Source of the DNA: Betaproteobacteria bacterium
Lineage (GTDB): Bacteria; Pseudomonadota; Gammaproteobacteria; Burkholderiales; Usitatibacteraceae
DNA: 64,000 bases
Reading direction: 5' to 3'
NCBI GenBank assembly: GCA_016709665.1
Contig: JADJMI010000017.1
Span: 1-64,000 of the forward strand
Shown: positions 46,011-54,241 of the stretch, piece by piece
Position numbering within the stretch: position 1 is the stretch's first letter
Layout: every line of letters begins with the position of its first letter
Position numbers and translations under genes: made by a program
Notes under the pieces: generated by a model
Told to the model about the DNA's origin: nothing
Seen by the model: only the letters and a program-made list of their open reading frames with translations
Databases searched by the model: none

Positions 46011-46892
46011 TCAGGTCGCTCCGTTACCATATCGTCCGGCGAGCAGCGTCTTGAGCCTTTCGGCCTCGTCGGCTTGCATGTGGATCGTGTTCTCGGCGAG
46101 GGGATACGTACCAGACAGGCATTCGTCTCGGTACTTGCGGAGACCTTCCTCGATAATTGGGCCGACATTGACGAACGCGCCCCGGTTTTTCGGAATCGCG
46201 AAAGCGCTGTAGCCGACCACGTCGCCGCTGATGTGGTAGATCCCATCGCTCACCTGCCCTCCACCGAGCGTAATCACGGGGACCGGCAAAGTCTTCGTGA
46301 GGTAGACCGACAGCTCCGTCGGGACCTGCTCCAGGATGAATCCGAAGACGCCCGCATCAACGAACGCCCTGGCATCGTCGACGATCTTCACTGCATCTTC
46401 CGCGCTTCGTCCCTTGATGCCAAATCCGCTCTGCTCCGCCCTTCGGGAGGCCTGCATTCCGATGTGGCCCATGACGGGGATGCCAGCGCGAACGATTTCG
46501 GCAACGTACTCCGTCGTATACCTGTTTCCCTCGCATTTCACGGCGTCAGCCCCTCCCTCCGACACCATGCGGCCGGCATTCCGGATGGTGTCCTCCTTCG
46601 AAAGGTGGTAACTCATATAGGGCATGTGGCCGACGACGAAACCGTACTTGGTCACCCGGCTCACCGCTTGTGTCATGAAGAGCTGCTCTTCGTACTTGAC
46701 TGTCGTCGGATCCCGGTGCGCAAAGAGAGACATCGGGCCGGCGTTGCCGACGATCAGCAGGTCGAATCCAACACGATCGGCGATTGCAGCCATCGGCGCG
46801 TCATAGACGCCGATCGAAGTGATTCGATCCCCTGACGCCTTCTTCTGGCGCAGGTAATTGAGAGTGACCTTCTTTCGCGGCGCTTCGCTCAC
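46011..46892 (-). CDS. PanB-like protein with altered metal site, first gene of the C1 operon
   Basis: The 293-residue protein has the ketopantoate hydroxymethyltransferase fold (ITSIGVYDAPMAAIADRVG, PVMGHIGMQASRR, FILEQVPTELS). Compared from memory with E. coli PanB, the Mg ligands Asp45 and Asp84 are replaced by Asn50 (VGNAGPM) and His89 (VVGHMPYMSY). The third ligand Glu114 is kept as Glu121 and catalytic Glu181 as Glu188. PanB moves a hydroxymethyl group between methylene-THF and a keto acid. Here, in an operon that oxidises methylene-THF, it may work in the retro direction on another substrate. That is a hypothesis; it is unlikely to be the housekeeping PanB. Confidence 0.8.
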   Translation of the reverse strand: MSEAPRKKVTLNYLRQKKASGDRITSIGVYDAPMAAIADRVGFDLLIVGNAGPMSLFAHRDPTTVKYEEQLFMTQAVSRVTKYGFVVGHMPYMSYHLSKEDTIRNAGRMVSEGGADAVKCEGNRYTTEYVAEIVRAGIPVMGHIGMQASRRAEQSGFGIKGRSAEDAVKIVDDARAFVDAGVFGFILEQVPTELSVYLTKTLPVPVITLGGGQVSDGIYHISGDVVGYSAFAIPKNRGAFVNVGPIIEEGLRKYRDECLSGTYPLAENTIHMQADEAERLKTLLAGRYGNGAT

Positions 46893-46960
46893 GGCTATCT
46901 CCTCATTTGCAGGCGGCTTGGGAACGCGAGGAGAATCTTTCCCCTCTCACGCGCAAATAT

Positions 46961-46978
46961 CTGTCGCTTACGCGACAG
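46961..46978. promoter_or_regulatory. operator palindrome 1 for the Crp/Fnr-type regulator
   Basis: CTGTCGC-TTAC-GCGACAG is a perfect 7-bp inverted repeat in the divergent promoter region, 69 bases from the PanB-like start. Its centre is 32 bases, about three helical turns, from that of the second palindrome. Confidence 0.75.
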
Positions 46979-46993
46979 TAACGGGGTATAAAG

Positions 46994-47009
46994 TGTCGCC
47001 TGGGCGACA
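46994..47009. promoter_or_regulatory. operator palindrome 2 for the Crp/Fnr-type regulator
   Basis: TGTCGC-CTGG-GCGACA shares the same six-base half-sites as palindrome 1. It lies 15 bases before the GTG start at 47024, where binding would block transcription of the regulator gene, so autoregulation is likely. Confidence 0.75.
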
Positions 47010-47023
47010 GTATGGAGGTGATA

Positions 47024-47770
47024 GTGGGTAGTTCAAACCCGTGGTACTGGAGCAGGGTCAATCTGTTCGACCAAGTGTCCTCGGACGGTCGTGAAATGTT
47101 CCTGAGCCGGGCAGAGCGTCACGAATACCGGCGCGGCGAACATGTGTTTCATGCGACCGACGCGGCGAATCGAGTGTTCTTCCTCGCGACAGGCCTTGTT
47201 CGCATCTATCACCTGTCGCCAGGTGGCGCCTTGACAATCTTCTGGTTCTGCGAACCCGGCGACATGTTCGGGGCCGGCGGCCTCGCAGGAACGCGGGAGC
47301 AATGCGTCTACGGCCAGGCGGTCGAACGAAGCGTGGTGTTCTCAATGAGTCGAGCGGTCTTCGAGGAGATCTTGCATGCGCAGCCGCGGATTGCTCTGAA
47401 CGTAATCAAGCTGCTTAGTGCCCGCCTTCGCCTCGCTTGCGACTCAATGGCCGACAGGGCGACACAGAAGGTCGAAACGCGCCTTGCGCGCGTGCTCCTC
47501 AGGCTGGCTCAGAACTGGGGTGACATTTCTGCATCCGGCGTCCGGCTCAGGGTCAAGATCAGCCACCAGGAACTCGCAAATATGATCGGTGCATCGCGGC
47601 AGACCGTGAACAAGTCCCTTCGCGAATACACGCGCGCCGGATGGCTTGTGCAGGAGGGTCGTACGCTGGTGCTCCGCGATCCTGCCGGGTTGACCGAACT
47701 GCTGGGGCACATGGAAGCCCTTGAAAGGGGAATATGTGACCCGAAGCCAACCAGCGTCGCTCAGGCATGA
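47024..47770 (+). CDS. Crp/Fnr-family transcription regulator
   Basis: The 248-residue protein has an N-terminal cNMP-type sensor domain and a C-terminal winged HTH (LRVKISHQELANMIGASRQTVNKSLREY). The recognition helix RQTV resembles CooA, whose Arg and Gln read TGTC-type half-sites, which fits the twin TGTCGC/GCGACA palindromes upstream. There are no FNR iron-sulfur cysteines at the N-terminus. GTG 47024 is preferred over ATG 47012: GGAGG lies between them at ideal spacing, and ATG 47012 would abut the operator without a ribosome-binding site. It probably activates the divergent PanB-like operon; its ligand is unknown. Confidence 0.87.
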   Translation: MGSSNPWYWSRVNLFDQVSSDGREMFLSRAERHEYRRGEHVFHATDAANRVFFLATGLVRIYHLSPGGALTIFWFCEPGDMFGAGGLAGTREQCVYGQAVERSVVFSMSRAVFEEILHAQPRIALNVIKLLSARLRLACDSMADRATQKVETRLARVLLRLAQNWGDISASGVRLRVKISHQELANMIGASRQTVNKSLREYTRAGWLVQEGRTLVLRDPAGLTELLGHMEALERGICDPKPTSVAQA

Positions 47771-47831
47771 CCAAGTCAGGCTGAGCAATGCTTGTTAGTC
47801 GGTCGAAACTTGACTACCTTTGGCACGTCCG

Positions 47832-48305
47832 TCAAATGAATAGTCGCCTTCGCTGAATCAACCAGCACGCGGGTATTCCGTCGCGCATCAGATCTAATCG
47901 CGTGACGTTGCGCGGCAACTCGCCCCGCAGGGCGCTCTCGACGAGGGCTGGCGCCAGTATCGCGAGCCTCAAGTGGTCGCTGACGAACGTCTTGTGGAGC
48001 CCCTCGCGCTTTGCGATATCGGCGGTATCAGCTACAACGCCAGTGTCGAGGAGGTGTTGCCAGTAGATTCCTCGGCCGAGCGCCCGTAAGAGGGTGGAGT
48101 CGTGGCTGGGTGGCAATGACGGGCTCTGGCTGCGATCCGTAACGGGATCTTCAACGTTTGCGGGCGCGACGACGACCTTCCTGACGCCGCGTCGCTTGAA
48201 TTGGAGGGGCACAAACGTGGTGATCTTGAGCCCTCCGTTCTCCAAAGGATGACGGCGTTCATGGGGCGCGCCGATCTGAAGCACTTTCTTGCGATAGACG
48301 ATCAC
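47832..48305 (-). CDS. small protein of the recombinase module
   Basis: The 157-residue protein has a helical segment (DTADIAKREGLHKTFVSDHLRLAILAPALVESALRGE) that looks like an HTH. Similar genes often accompany phage-type serine recombinases. Its start overlaps the recombinase stop (ATGA), so they are coupled. Function unknown; a DNA-binding helper of recombination is a guess. Confidence 0.7.
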   Translation of the reverse strand: MIVYRKKVLQIGAPHERRHPLENGGLKITTFVPLQFKRRGVRKVVVAPANVEDPVTDRSQSPSLPPSHDSTLLRALGRGIYWQHLLDTGVVADTADIAKREGLHKTFVSDHLRLAILAPALVESALRGELPRNVTRLDLMRDGIPACWLIQRRRLFI

Positions 48306-49669
48306 TGCGCGGCCTCCACCTCAAGCATCTCGCTGCCGATCGCATCGGGTGTAAGCTCCCCGGCTAACTCCCTCCAGCCGGTCTCCCGCCAGACAATATC
48401 GATGCCATCAGAGAGCAGGTTGACGCGCTCAATCAGGAGATTCACAAGACGTTCCTGTTCCTCCTCGAAGATCTGTTTCCACACTAGCCCGAGGCGTCGC
48501 ATCGCGAGGACCACGGTCGGCTCCCCTATCTTCGGATAGAGGTGCTTCACCTGCTCCCAGACGCATTGGACTGATTCGGGGGCTTGCAGGGATGCGATCA
48601 CCTGGGATACGACGACCTCCTCGATCTGCTCGGCGGGAATCAGCCCGGACGCGCTTGCCCCGCTCCCATAGCGCCTATCCGCCTTCGGAACGTAATAGCG
48701 GTATTTCTTGCCGGCGGCATTGGACGTGAACGTGACGTGGTACTTGTCACCACCGGGTCCGTAGAGCAACCCTCGAAGGAGCGCTCCCGTTCGTCCGCGT
48801 ATCGCTGTTTTGCCACCTCTTTCCTTGGAGTCCTCCGCATGGATCGCCTGGACGCGATCCCACAGTTCGCGCGTGATGATGGGCTCGTGTTGGCCGGCGT
48901 AGACGACGCCCTTATGTCGTATCTCCCCCACGTAGATCGGGTTTCTTAGAGCCTTGCCAAGATACTTCTTGTCCATGGGAGTCCCGACGTGGGCTCTACC
49001 CTCCGTCGACACCCAGGATTTTGTGGTGACGCCATCGTAGGCGAGCTCCCGACATAGGTCGGTCGCGGAGCGAGTCACCACAAACCGCTCGAACATCCGC
49101 CGCACTACTGGTGCCTCAGCTTTGTTGACGACAAGGCGCCGCTCCTTCACGTCATAGCCCAGCGGGGGGAAACCTCCCATCCACATCCCCTTGCGCTTGG
49201 ATGCCGCGATCTTGTCGCGAATGCGTTCGCCCGTGACCTCGCGCTCGAACTGGGCGAAGGAAAGGAGAATGTTCAACATGAGACGCCCCATGGAGGATGT
49301 CGTGTTGAACTGTTGGGTGACGGAGACAAAGGACACCTTGTGCCGCTCGAAGATCTCGATCAGCCTGGCAAAGTCGGCGAGGCTCCGAGTCAGGCGATCG
49401 ATCTTGTAGACAACCACGATGTCGATCTGGTCGGCCATGATGTCGTCCATCAGGCGCTTGAGCGCTGGGCGCTCCATGTTGCCGCCCGAGTAGCCGCCAT
49501 CGTCGTAGTCGTCACTCACCGGCAGCCACCCTTCGGCGCGCTGGCTCACGATGTAGGCTTGCCCCGCTTCACGCTGGGCGTCGAGCGAATTAAAGGTCTG
49601 GTCCAGTCGTTCGTCGGTGGACACGCGGGTGTAGACGGCGCAGCGTTTTCTGATCATGACGGCGTTCAT
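48302..49669 (-). CDS. large serine recombinase (integrase)
   Basis: The 455-residue protein has an N-terminal resolvase domain with catalytic Ser17 in VYTRVSTDE and the YKIDRLTRSLADF motif, then a recombinase domain (ALRNPIYVGEIRHKG) and a C-terminal zinc-ribbon/coiled-coil region. Large serine recombinases integrate phages and elements between attP and attB without host factors. It overlaps the DUF2924 gene (ATGA), a common set in prophages. Confidence 0.92.
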   Translation of the reverse strand: MNAVMIRKRCAVYTRVSTDERLDQTFNSLDAQREAGQAYIVSQRAEGWLPVSDDYDDGGYSGGNMERPALKRLMDDIMADQIDIVVVYKIDRLTRSLADFARLIEIFERHKVSFVSVTQQFNTTSSMGRLMLNILLSFAQFEREVTGERIRDKIAASKRKGMWMGGFPPLGYDVKERRLVVNKAEAPVVRRMFERFVVTRSATDLCRELAYDGVTTKSWVSTEGRAHVGTPMDKKYLGKALRNPIYVGEIRHKGVVYAGQHEPIITRELWDRVQAIHAEDSKERGGKTAIRGRTGALLRGLLYGPGGDKYHVTFTSNAAGKKYRYYVPKADRRYGSGASASGLIPAEQIEEVVVSQVIASLQAPESVQCVWEQVKHLYPKIGEPTVVLAMRRLGLVWKQIFEEEQERLVNLLIERVNLLSDGIDIVWRETGWRELAGELTPDAIGSEMLEVEAAQ

Positions 49670-50127
49670 TTGGCCCCCTTCTGATACTTCCCAAGGCCAA
49701 AGAACAGGGGACCCGACCAGGGCGTTCCGGTGATGTGGCGGGCGACGGCGGAGAGACTCTTGTATCGGCGTCCCTCGTACTCGTAGAGGCCGTCGGCAAG
49801 TGCGAGAACGCGATGCTCGCGATCGCCAAAGTCGCGCAGGAGTACGGTGCCCGGGACGATGTGGATATCGGCGGGCCTTCGGAACTTGATCTTCGAGTTC
49901 GCCTCGCCGATTTGCAGGAATTGCTTCCGCACCTCGGGCTTCAAGCCCCCGAACGCCTCCTCCTGGATCTTGTAGGCCACCCGCGCTTCGACGTAGTCCC
50001 GGTTGTGATGGCCCGGGCGACGCGGGAAGTACTGATCCCACAGCGCCCACAGTTCTTTCATATCGAGGTTCGGCAGCGCCGCAACCTGGGCGGCCAACGA
50101 CTTCTCCTGATCTATCACCTTCATCAT
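49666..50127 (-). CDS. DUF2924 protein
   Basis: The 153-residue protein has the DUF2924 pattern (ELWALWDQYFPRRPGHHNRDYVEARVAYKIQEEAFGG... YEYEGRRYKSLSAVARHITGT). It sits directly upstream of the recombinase, as in many prophages. It is presumed to assist recombination; no activity is established. Confidence 0.85.
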   Translation of the reverse strand: MMKVIDQEKSLAAQVAALPNLDMKELWALWDQYFPRRPGHHNRDYVEARVAYKIQEEAFGGLKPEVRKQFLQIGEANSKIKFRRPADIHIVPGTVLLRDFGDREHRVLALADGLYEYEGRRYKSLSAVARHITGTPWSGPLFFGLGKYQKGAK

Positions 50128-50333
50128 CGAACCCTCTCTTGAGACGGGGTTGTATGAAGGCGCTCGGGGGGCGAGAAGCCAAGCGAAATGTCGCTCTCGC
50201 GGGGAAGTGTCGCGTGCAGGCGCGCGATGACATCCACCAGGATCGAGGCAACCTCGCGGGCCCGCGCCTGCGGTGACATTGCTTCTGAGGGAACACGTTT
50301 GACGGTCATATTGGTATCCGTGAGGTTTATCAA
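50124..50333 (-). CDS. small conserved-looking protein upstream of DUF2924
   Basis: The 69-residue frame overlaps the DUF2924 gene (ATGA), supporting real translation. An inner ATG at 50309 (MTVKRVPSE) may be the true start. No domain recognised. Confidence 0.6.
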   Translation of the reverse strand: MINLTDTNMTVKRVPSEAMSPQARAREVASILVDVIARLHATLPRESDISLGFSPPERLHTTPSQERVR

Positions 50334-50435
50334 ACCTTCAGGAAGAATAGGACCGCCCCAAGGGCAGAAAAGCGCGCGTTAGCGTCGATCAGCGATCGAG
50401 AGCAAAGAATCGCGCTGCCCGGCGATAGCCGACAA

Positions 50436-51362
50436 TCAGCGAGTCGGGTACTGGCCGCTTTCGATGAAGCGATCGAACGTGTCGGAGACGGACTCTTCGC
50501 CGTCACGCGCCCAGCGCGGCTCAAACTTGGGAATGATGAGGAGGGACAGCACCCGTTCCAGGGCGTCAGAGGTGTGCTTCATTTCCCGAAGCATCTCGCC
50601 CGGTGGAGCGTTCTTGAACCAGCGGTTGGCAGGCACCAGCGCGCCCTCGGCGCACTGGCGCACCGAACTGTTGGCCGCCAGGGTGTCGGGAAAGGGTTCA
50701 AGGGGGCCGTTCGGGGGCGCTTCAAGCCTCAGTCGCTGAAGCCTGGCCGGACGGCTGCGGGACCACCGCCGCATCATGCCGTTATCCCAGTAGACGAGGA
50801 CTGCGGGCTGGTCGGTGATCTCCACCACGCGGATGCACATGGCCTCGAAGGACACGCCGTAGAACTTGGCCATCTCGCTTACGAGGTCAAAGGTGATCTC
50901 TCCGCTTTCTATCTCTTGGCGGACGTGGTTCGCAGGCATGAGGAGGTAGCTCGCGAATTGGTTCGCCTGCGCCTCGATGTTCTCTTCCCCGGTGTCCTTC
51001 TCGACGATCACGGCAGACCCGCAGCGAAACTCCGTCTGCAACTGGCTATGCAGCACGTAGTGCCCCAACTCGTGGGCCTTGGTAAAGCGCTGCCGTTCGG
51101 GGGAGGCTGCCTTCTTGTAGCTCAGCCACCACTCCTTGGAGTTGGCGGGATTGCGGGCCAGGCAGCCGTCGATGTCTTTCCAGTCAGCACCGTGAACGCG
51201 GGTAATCGGATCGTCCCGCCGATACATGGTGTGGGCGGTGAGCGCCAGGTGGTCGACATCAATGGGGAAGCGTCCCTCGCCCAAAGGCTCGAGCCAGTGG
51301 GAGATCTTGTTGGCAGCCCTTGCGCCGGTAGTGTCCGGCGATTTCGGGGCGCCCGGAGTCAC
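50436..51362 (-). CDS. ImmA/IrrE-family metallopeptidase
   Basis: The 308-residue protein has the zinc motif HELGHYVLH and the second-half segment EAQANQFASYLLMPANHVRQEI of ImmA/IrrE peptidases. In ICEBs1 and phages, such enzymes cut the partner repressor and trigger induction. It overlaps the XRE gene (GTGA), so the two are a repressor/anti-repressor pair. Its start is GTG 51362. The last 120 residues are an unusual extension. Confidence 0.88.
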   Translation of the reverse strand: MTPGAPKSPDTTGARAANKISHWLEPLGEGRFPIDVDHLALTAHTMYRRDDPITRVHGADWKDIDGCLARNPANSKEWWLSYKKAASPERQRFTKAHELGHYVLHSQLQTEFRCGSAVIVEKDTGEENIEAQANQFASYLLMPANHVRQEIESGEITFDLVSEMAKFYGVSFEAMCIRVVEITDQPAVLVYWDNGMMRRWSRSRPARLQRLRLEAPPNGPLEPFPDTLAANSSVRQCAEGALVPANRWFKNAPPGEMLREMKHTSDALERVLSLLIIPKFEPRWARDGEESVSDTFDRFIESGQYPTR

Positions 51363-51718
51363 TCGCCCTTCTTTCCGTGGAACACCTCCATCATTTTCCG
51401 GAAGGTCTCGCGGTCAGCTGACGTCATTCCCAGGTAGTTCCGGAAGAACGCGATGTCCTCGGGCTTGGTCTTGGCACCCGCGGCCTCGGACATCTCCTCG
51501 CCCATCAGGTCTTGCAGGGTGACACCGAGCGCTTTCGCAAGATTGCTCATGACGACAGCCGACGTGCGCTGCTCGCGCTGCTCCGGGTTGTTTTCCAGGG
51601 CCCAGATATAGCTCTTCGAGACTCCCACCTCGTCGGCTAACTGCTCCATCGTCATTTTCCGTTCCTGCCGGAACCGTCGAAGTCGTTTGCCGAATGCTGC
51701 GCTGGCTGGCTGTGCCAT
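51359..51718 (-). CDS. XRE-family repressor
   Basis: The 119-residue protein has a HTH (MTMEQLADEVGVSKSYIWALEN) near the N-terminus and is followed by the ImmA gene. It is the likely repressor of the element. The divergent region before it has an inverted repeat with TCCACA arms. Confidence 0.9.
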   Translation of the reverse strand: MAQPASAAFGKRLRRFRQERKMTMEQLADEVGVSKSYIWALENNPEQREQRTSAVVMSNLAKALGVTLQDLMGEEMSEAAGAKTKPEDIAFFRNYLGMTSADRETFRKMMEVFHGKKGE

Positions 51719-51721
51719 GGG

Positions 51722-51753
51722 TTATCCACAAGGACTTGTTGATATCCTGTGGA
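51722..51753. promoter_or_regulatory. inverted repeat in the repressor promoter, overlapping a DnaA-box match
   Basis: TCCACA (51725-51730) and TGTGGA (51748-51753) form an inverted repeat just before the XRE start, a likely operator. The left arm is part of TTATCCACA (51722-51730), a perfect match to the DnaA box. Whether DnaA binds here is unknown. Confidence 0.5.
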
Positions 51754-51959
51754 AAATAGCACAACTGAGAACTTTTGGGATCACGGTAGTTGACCTGCGA
51801 TCTTGCGCGCGTAGAATAGGCGCCAAGTTCACTATCGTTGTACCGGCATTTGCCGAGTGTGGGTGAGCGATGAACTGGTCAACCCGCTTGGCACGCGCCG
51901 GAAGATCCCATGGCAGGACTTGGGCGTGCGACCTGGCACAGAAACAGGGGCACACACTG

Positions 51960-53189
51960 ATGATTTACAACCACCGGGCGTTTCTGCGCAATCTTCCTCT
52001 GGCGACGGACTTGATGCGCGAATTCCTCTCCGAGCACGTGTTTGACACCCAGGCCGTGGATTGGTCGGCTGAGGAGCCTACTTTGGCGGAAGCCCTCGCT
52101 GACGCCATCGAAAGCCACCCCGACACCAGTGTCCGGGACGACCTGATTGCCGCCATCGAACAGGTGGCCCAATTGGCCGACGGCGCCGGCACCCGCCAGA
52201 TGCTCACTGTCTGCAGCACCGACCCCAAAATCACGGCTGCCTTCGAAACGCTCGAGTCACCCGAGGAGCGGGCCCTCTGGCTCTACGTGAATTGCCCCGC
52301 CAAGTTTAATGAGGCGGTGCTGGCGCGCCTCTTCGATGACGGGCTCACGCGCGGCTCCTCCCAACGCTGGACCCTCCCGCCCTTCCCCGCCCTGCAGTTA
52401 GACGAGACTGCCCAAAAGGCCGTCTCGAGTACGGTCGCTGCGTATTACCTCAAGAAGTTTGGCTACGGCCACCACCACAAGCCCTACGTCGTGACTCGCC
52501 ACATCGAGGGGAGCATCCTCGTGGTCATCGACCTGTCGGATCACGCCTGCAACCGAGCGCGGTGGGAAAAGGGAGACCTGCGGCGCGGGCCCCTGATTCT
52601 GTCCCGCACCCTGGTCCTCAATTACCAGCTGGCCACCGGCCGTACCGAGACCGTGGCCCCTGGAGGCGCTGCCGCGCAGCAAACCCTTGTCGACGCGTTC
52701 GCCAAGCACGGCCTCAAGATCAAGGAGCAGGCCAAGCAGATTTTCCCGGCGCGCTACCAACTCGACTCGCTGCGAAACGGCGTGGATATCTTCGATCGCG
52801 AATCCCTCGGCATCGAGCAACCGCGTCTTAAGGCCATCTCCGTCTACCGTCCGGACGATGGCCTGTGTAGCGAGTTCAGTGTCAAGGGACGCGAAAGCCG
52901 CGCCTCCGTGGAGACGCTCGTCAAATCGTCCTATCCCGCGGATAGGCCTCTCGATCGGAACTGGCCGATCGTAGGCGCCACGATCGAATTGCCGTTCTAC
53001 CCCGAGGCGAGCAAGGGAGGCGACAAGAAGAAGTCCTTGCGGCTGCGTTTTAACCGCAAGGGCCAGGCGAATCTGCACAAGTTCACCGAAGGTGAGCGCA
53101 AATTGATCGAGCCCCTCCTTGTCGAGTGGGGGTTGGTGCCCGCGCCTAAGGTCGCAAGCCCCGCGCCCGCGGAGCCCGTGCAGCAATGA
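51960..53189 (+). CDS. unknown 409-residue protein, divergent from the repressor
   Basis: I do not recognise this protein. It has no signal peptide or membrane segment and no clear nuclease, helicase or ATPase motif. A middle part (KKFGYGHHHKPYVVTRHIEGSILVVIDLSDH) is beta-rich, and the tail is Pro/Ala-rich. ATG 51960 is preferred over 51870, whose extra 30 residues are Arg-rich and look non-coding. Its stop overlaps the next start (ATGA). The pair lies where temperate phages often carry accessory or defence genes. Confidence 0.7.
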   Translation: MIYNHRAFLRNLPLATDLMREFLSEHVFDTQAVDWSAEEPTLAEALADAIESHPDTSVRDDLIAAIEQVAQLADGAGTRQMLTVCSTDPKITAAFETLESPEERALWLYVNCPAKFNEAVLARLFDDGLTRGSSQRWTLPPFPALQLDETAQKAVSSTVAAYYLKKFGYGHHHKPYVVTRHIEGSILVVIDLSDHACNRARWEKGDLRRGPLILSRTLVLNYQLATGRTETVAPGGAAAQQTLVDAFAKHGLKIKEQAKQIFPARYQLDSLRNGVDIFDRESLGIEQPRLKAISVYRPDDGLCSEFSVKGRESRASVETLVKSSYPADRPLDRNWPIVGATIELPFYPEASKGGDKKKSLRLRFNRKGQANLHKFTEGERKLIEPLLVEWGLVPAPKVASPAPAEPVQQ

Positions 53190-54109
53190 CGCCGGTGGCA
53201 CCCCGCGCACTCACCCTCCTCGTCGATACCTTCGAGGGGGGTGGGAGTGTCATCGAGGATCTCCTGGACCCCGCCCACCACGACGCCCTCAGGGTTTTAC
53301 GGGACTGTGGGGCGCTCACCGCCGCCAAGGACGTCCCGGTTGTCCTGTGTCCCTGGTGCGGGGAGCAAGACATCGCCCCCCAACAGGCCGGCAAGACGCT
53401 TCTTGGCCTGTGCCCGGACTGTGGCTACGTGCCGATCACCAATACCGCACTTCATGCCTGGGCCGCGGACCCCGATTGGCTACTCGCGCGACTGCGCCAA
53501 GCGTTCGGAATTGCCGCGAGACAGGACTCGTCGGAACTCGTGCCCGGCACCCTGTGGAAGGTTGGCGACCACAAGGAGAATCGGCGCTCGCGTCGGATTC
53601 TGCTCGCCCGCCAGCTTGCCGACTCCGGGGTCCATAGATCCTCCCTGGCCGCTCTCAAGGACAGCATCGAGCGGGACAACGCCGTCATCATCGGGACGAC
53701 GTCGCGATCCGCGGCCCGCATCGACGGGATCTCGTCGCCCTACGTGCACCTCACCGAGATCGCCCATTTCCGAAGCGGCAAGCTCGAGCTCGATGAAGCC
53801 CGCTGGGAGTGGTGCCTCAAACCCGCCCACCTACGCACGCACGAGGCGAGCCCCGTATTCCACGAGAACTTTCGCGTAGCCGTGATCGAGGGCGACGCGT
53901 GCGAGTTCAGCGCCACGCAGGCAGCCATCTTCGGCTACCTCTACGCGGCCAAAGGCAGGAAGTGTCACAAGGACTCGATCATGGGCGAGGTCGATTCCGC
54001 ACAGAAGAATCCAGTTGAGCTCTTTCGGCACAACACCCGCCAGTTCGAGGCCTTCAACAAGGTGGTCGAATGGGATGACTACGGCTTCTACGCCTTGAAG
54101 CGCTTCTAG
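53186..54109 (+). CDS. unknown protein with zinc-ribbon
   Basis: The 307-residue protein has a zinc-ribbon-like set of cysteines (LCPWCGEQDI and LCPDCGYVPI). A C-terminal part (FSATQAAIFGYLYAAKGRKCHKDSIMGEV) resembles a winged helix. It starts inside the stop of the 409-residue partner gene (ATGA), so they form a two-gene unit. Its function is unknown; a DNA-binding or sensor part of a two-gene system is possible. Confidence 0.7.
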   Translation: MTPVAPRALTLLVDTFEGGGSVIEDLLDPAHHDALRVLRDCGALTAAKDVPVVLCPWCGEQDIAPQQAGKTLLGLCPDCGYVPITNTALHAWAADPDWLLARLRQAFGIAARQDSSELVPGTLWKVGDHKENRRSRRILLARQLADSGVHRSSLAALKDSIERDNAVIIGTTSRSAARIDGISSPYVHLTEIAHFRSGKLELDEARWEWCLKPAHLRTHEASPVFHENFRVAVIEGDACEFSATQAAIFGYLYAAKGRKCHKDSIMGEVDSAQKNPVELFRHNTRQFEAFNKVVEWDDYGFYALKRF

Positions 54110-54135
54110 TCGCCCCCCGCCTCCGATGTCCCCGG

Positions 54136-54156
54136 TGCCCCGCTCTGTGCGGGGCA
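54136..54156 (+). terminator. terminator after the unknown two-gene unit
   Basis: TGCCCCGC-TCTGT-GCGGGGCA is a perfect 8-bp stem 26 bases past the stop at 54109, followed by a moderately T-rich tail (TCGTCGTTT). Confidence 0.75.
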
Positions 54157-54241
54157 TCGTCGTTTAAGGGGTTCACAGCCGCAATCTGCAGATTTCCCGC
54201 CGCCTTTCCCACCGGATTTCCCAAAGGTGGGTTCCAGTATT

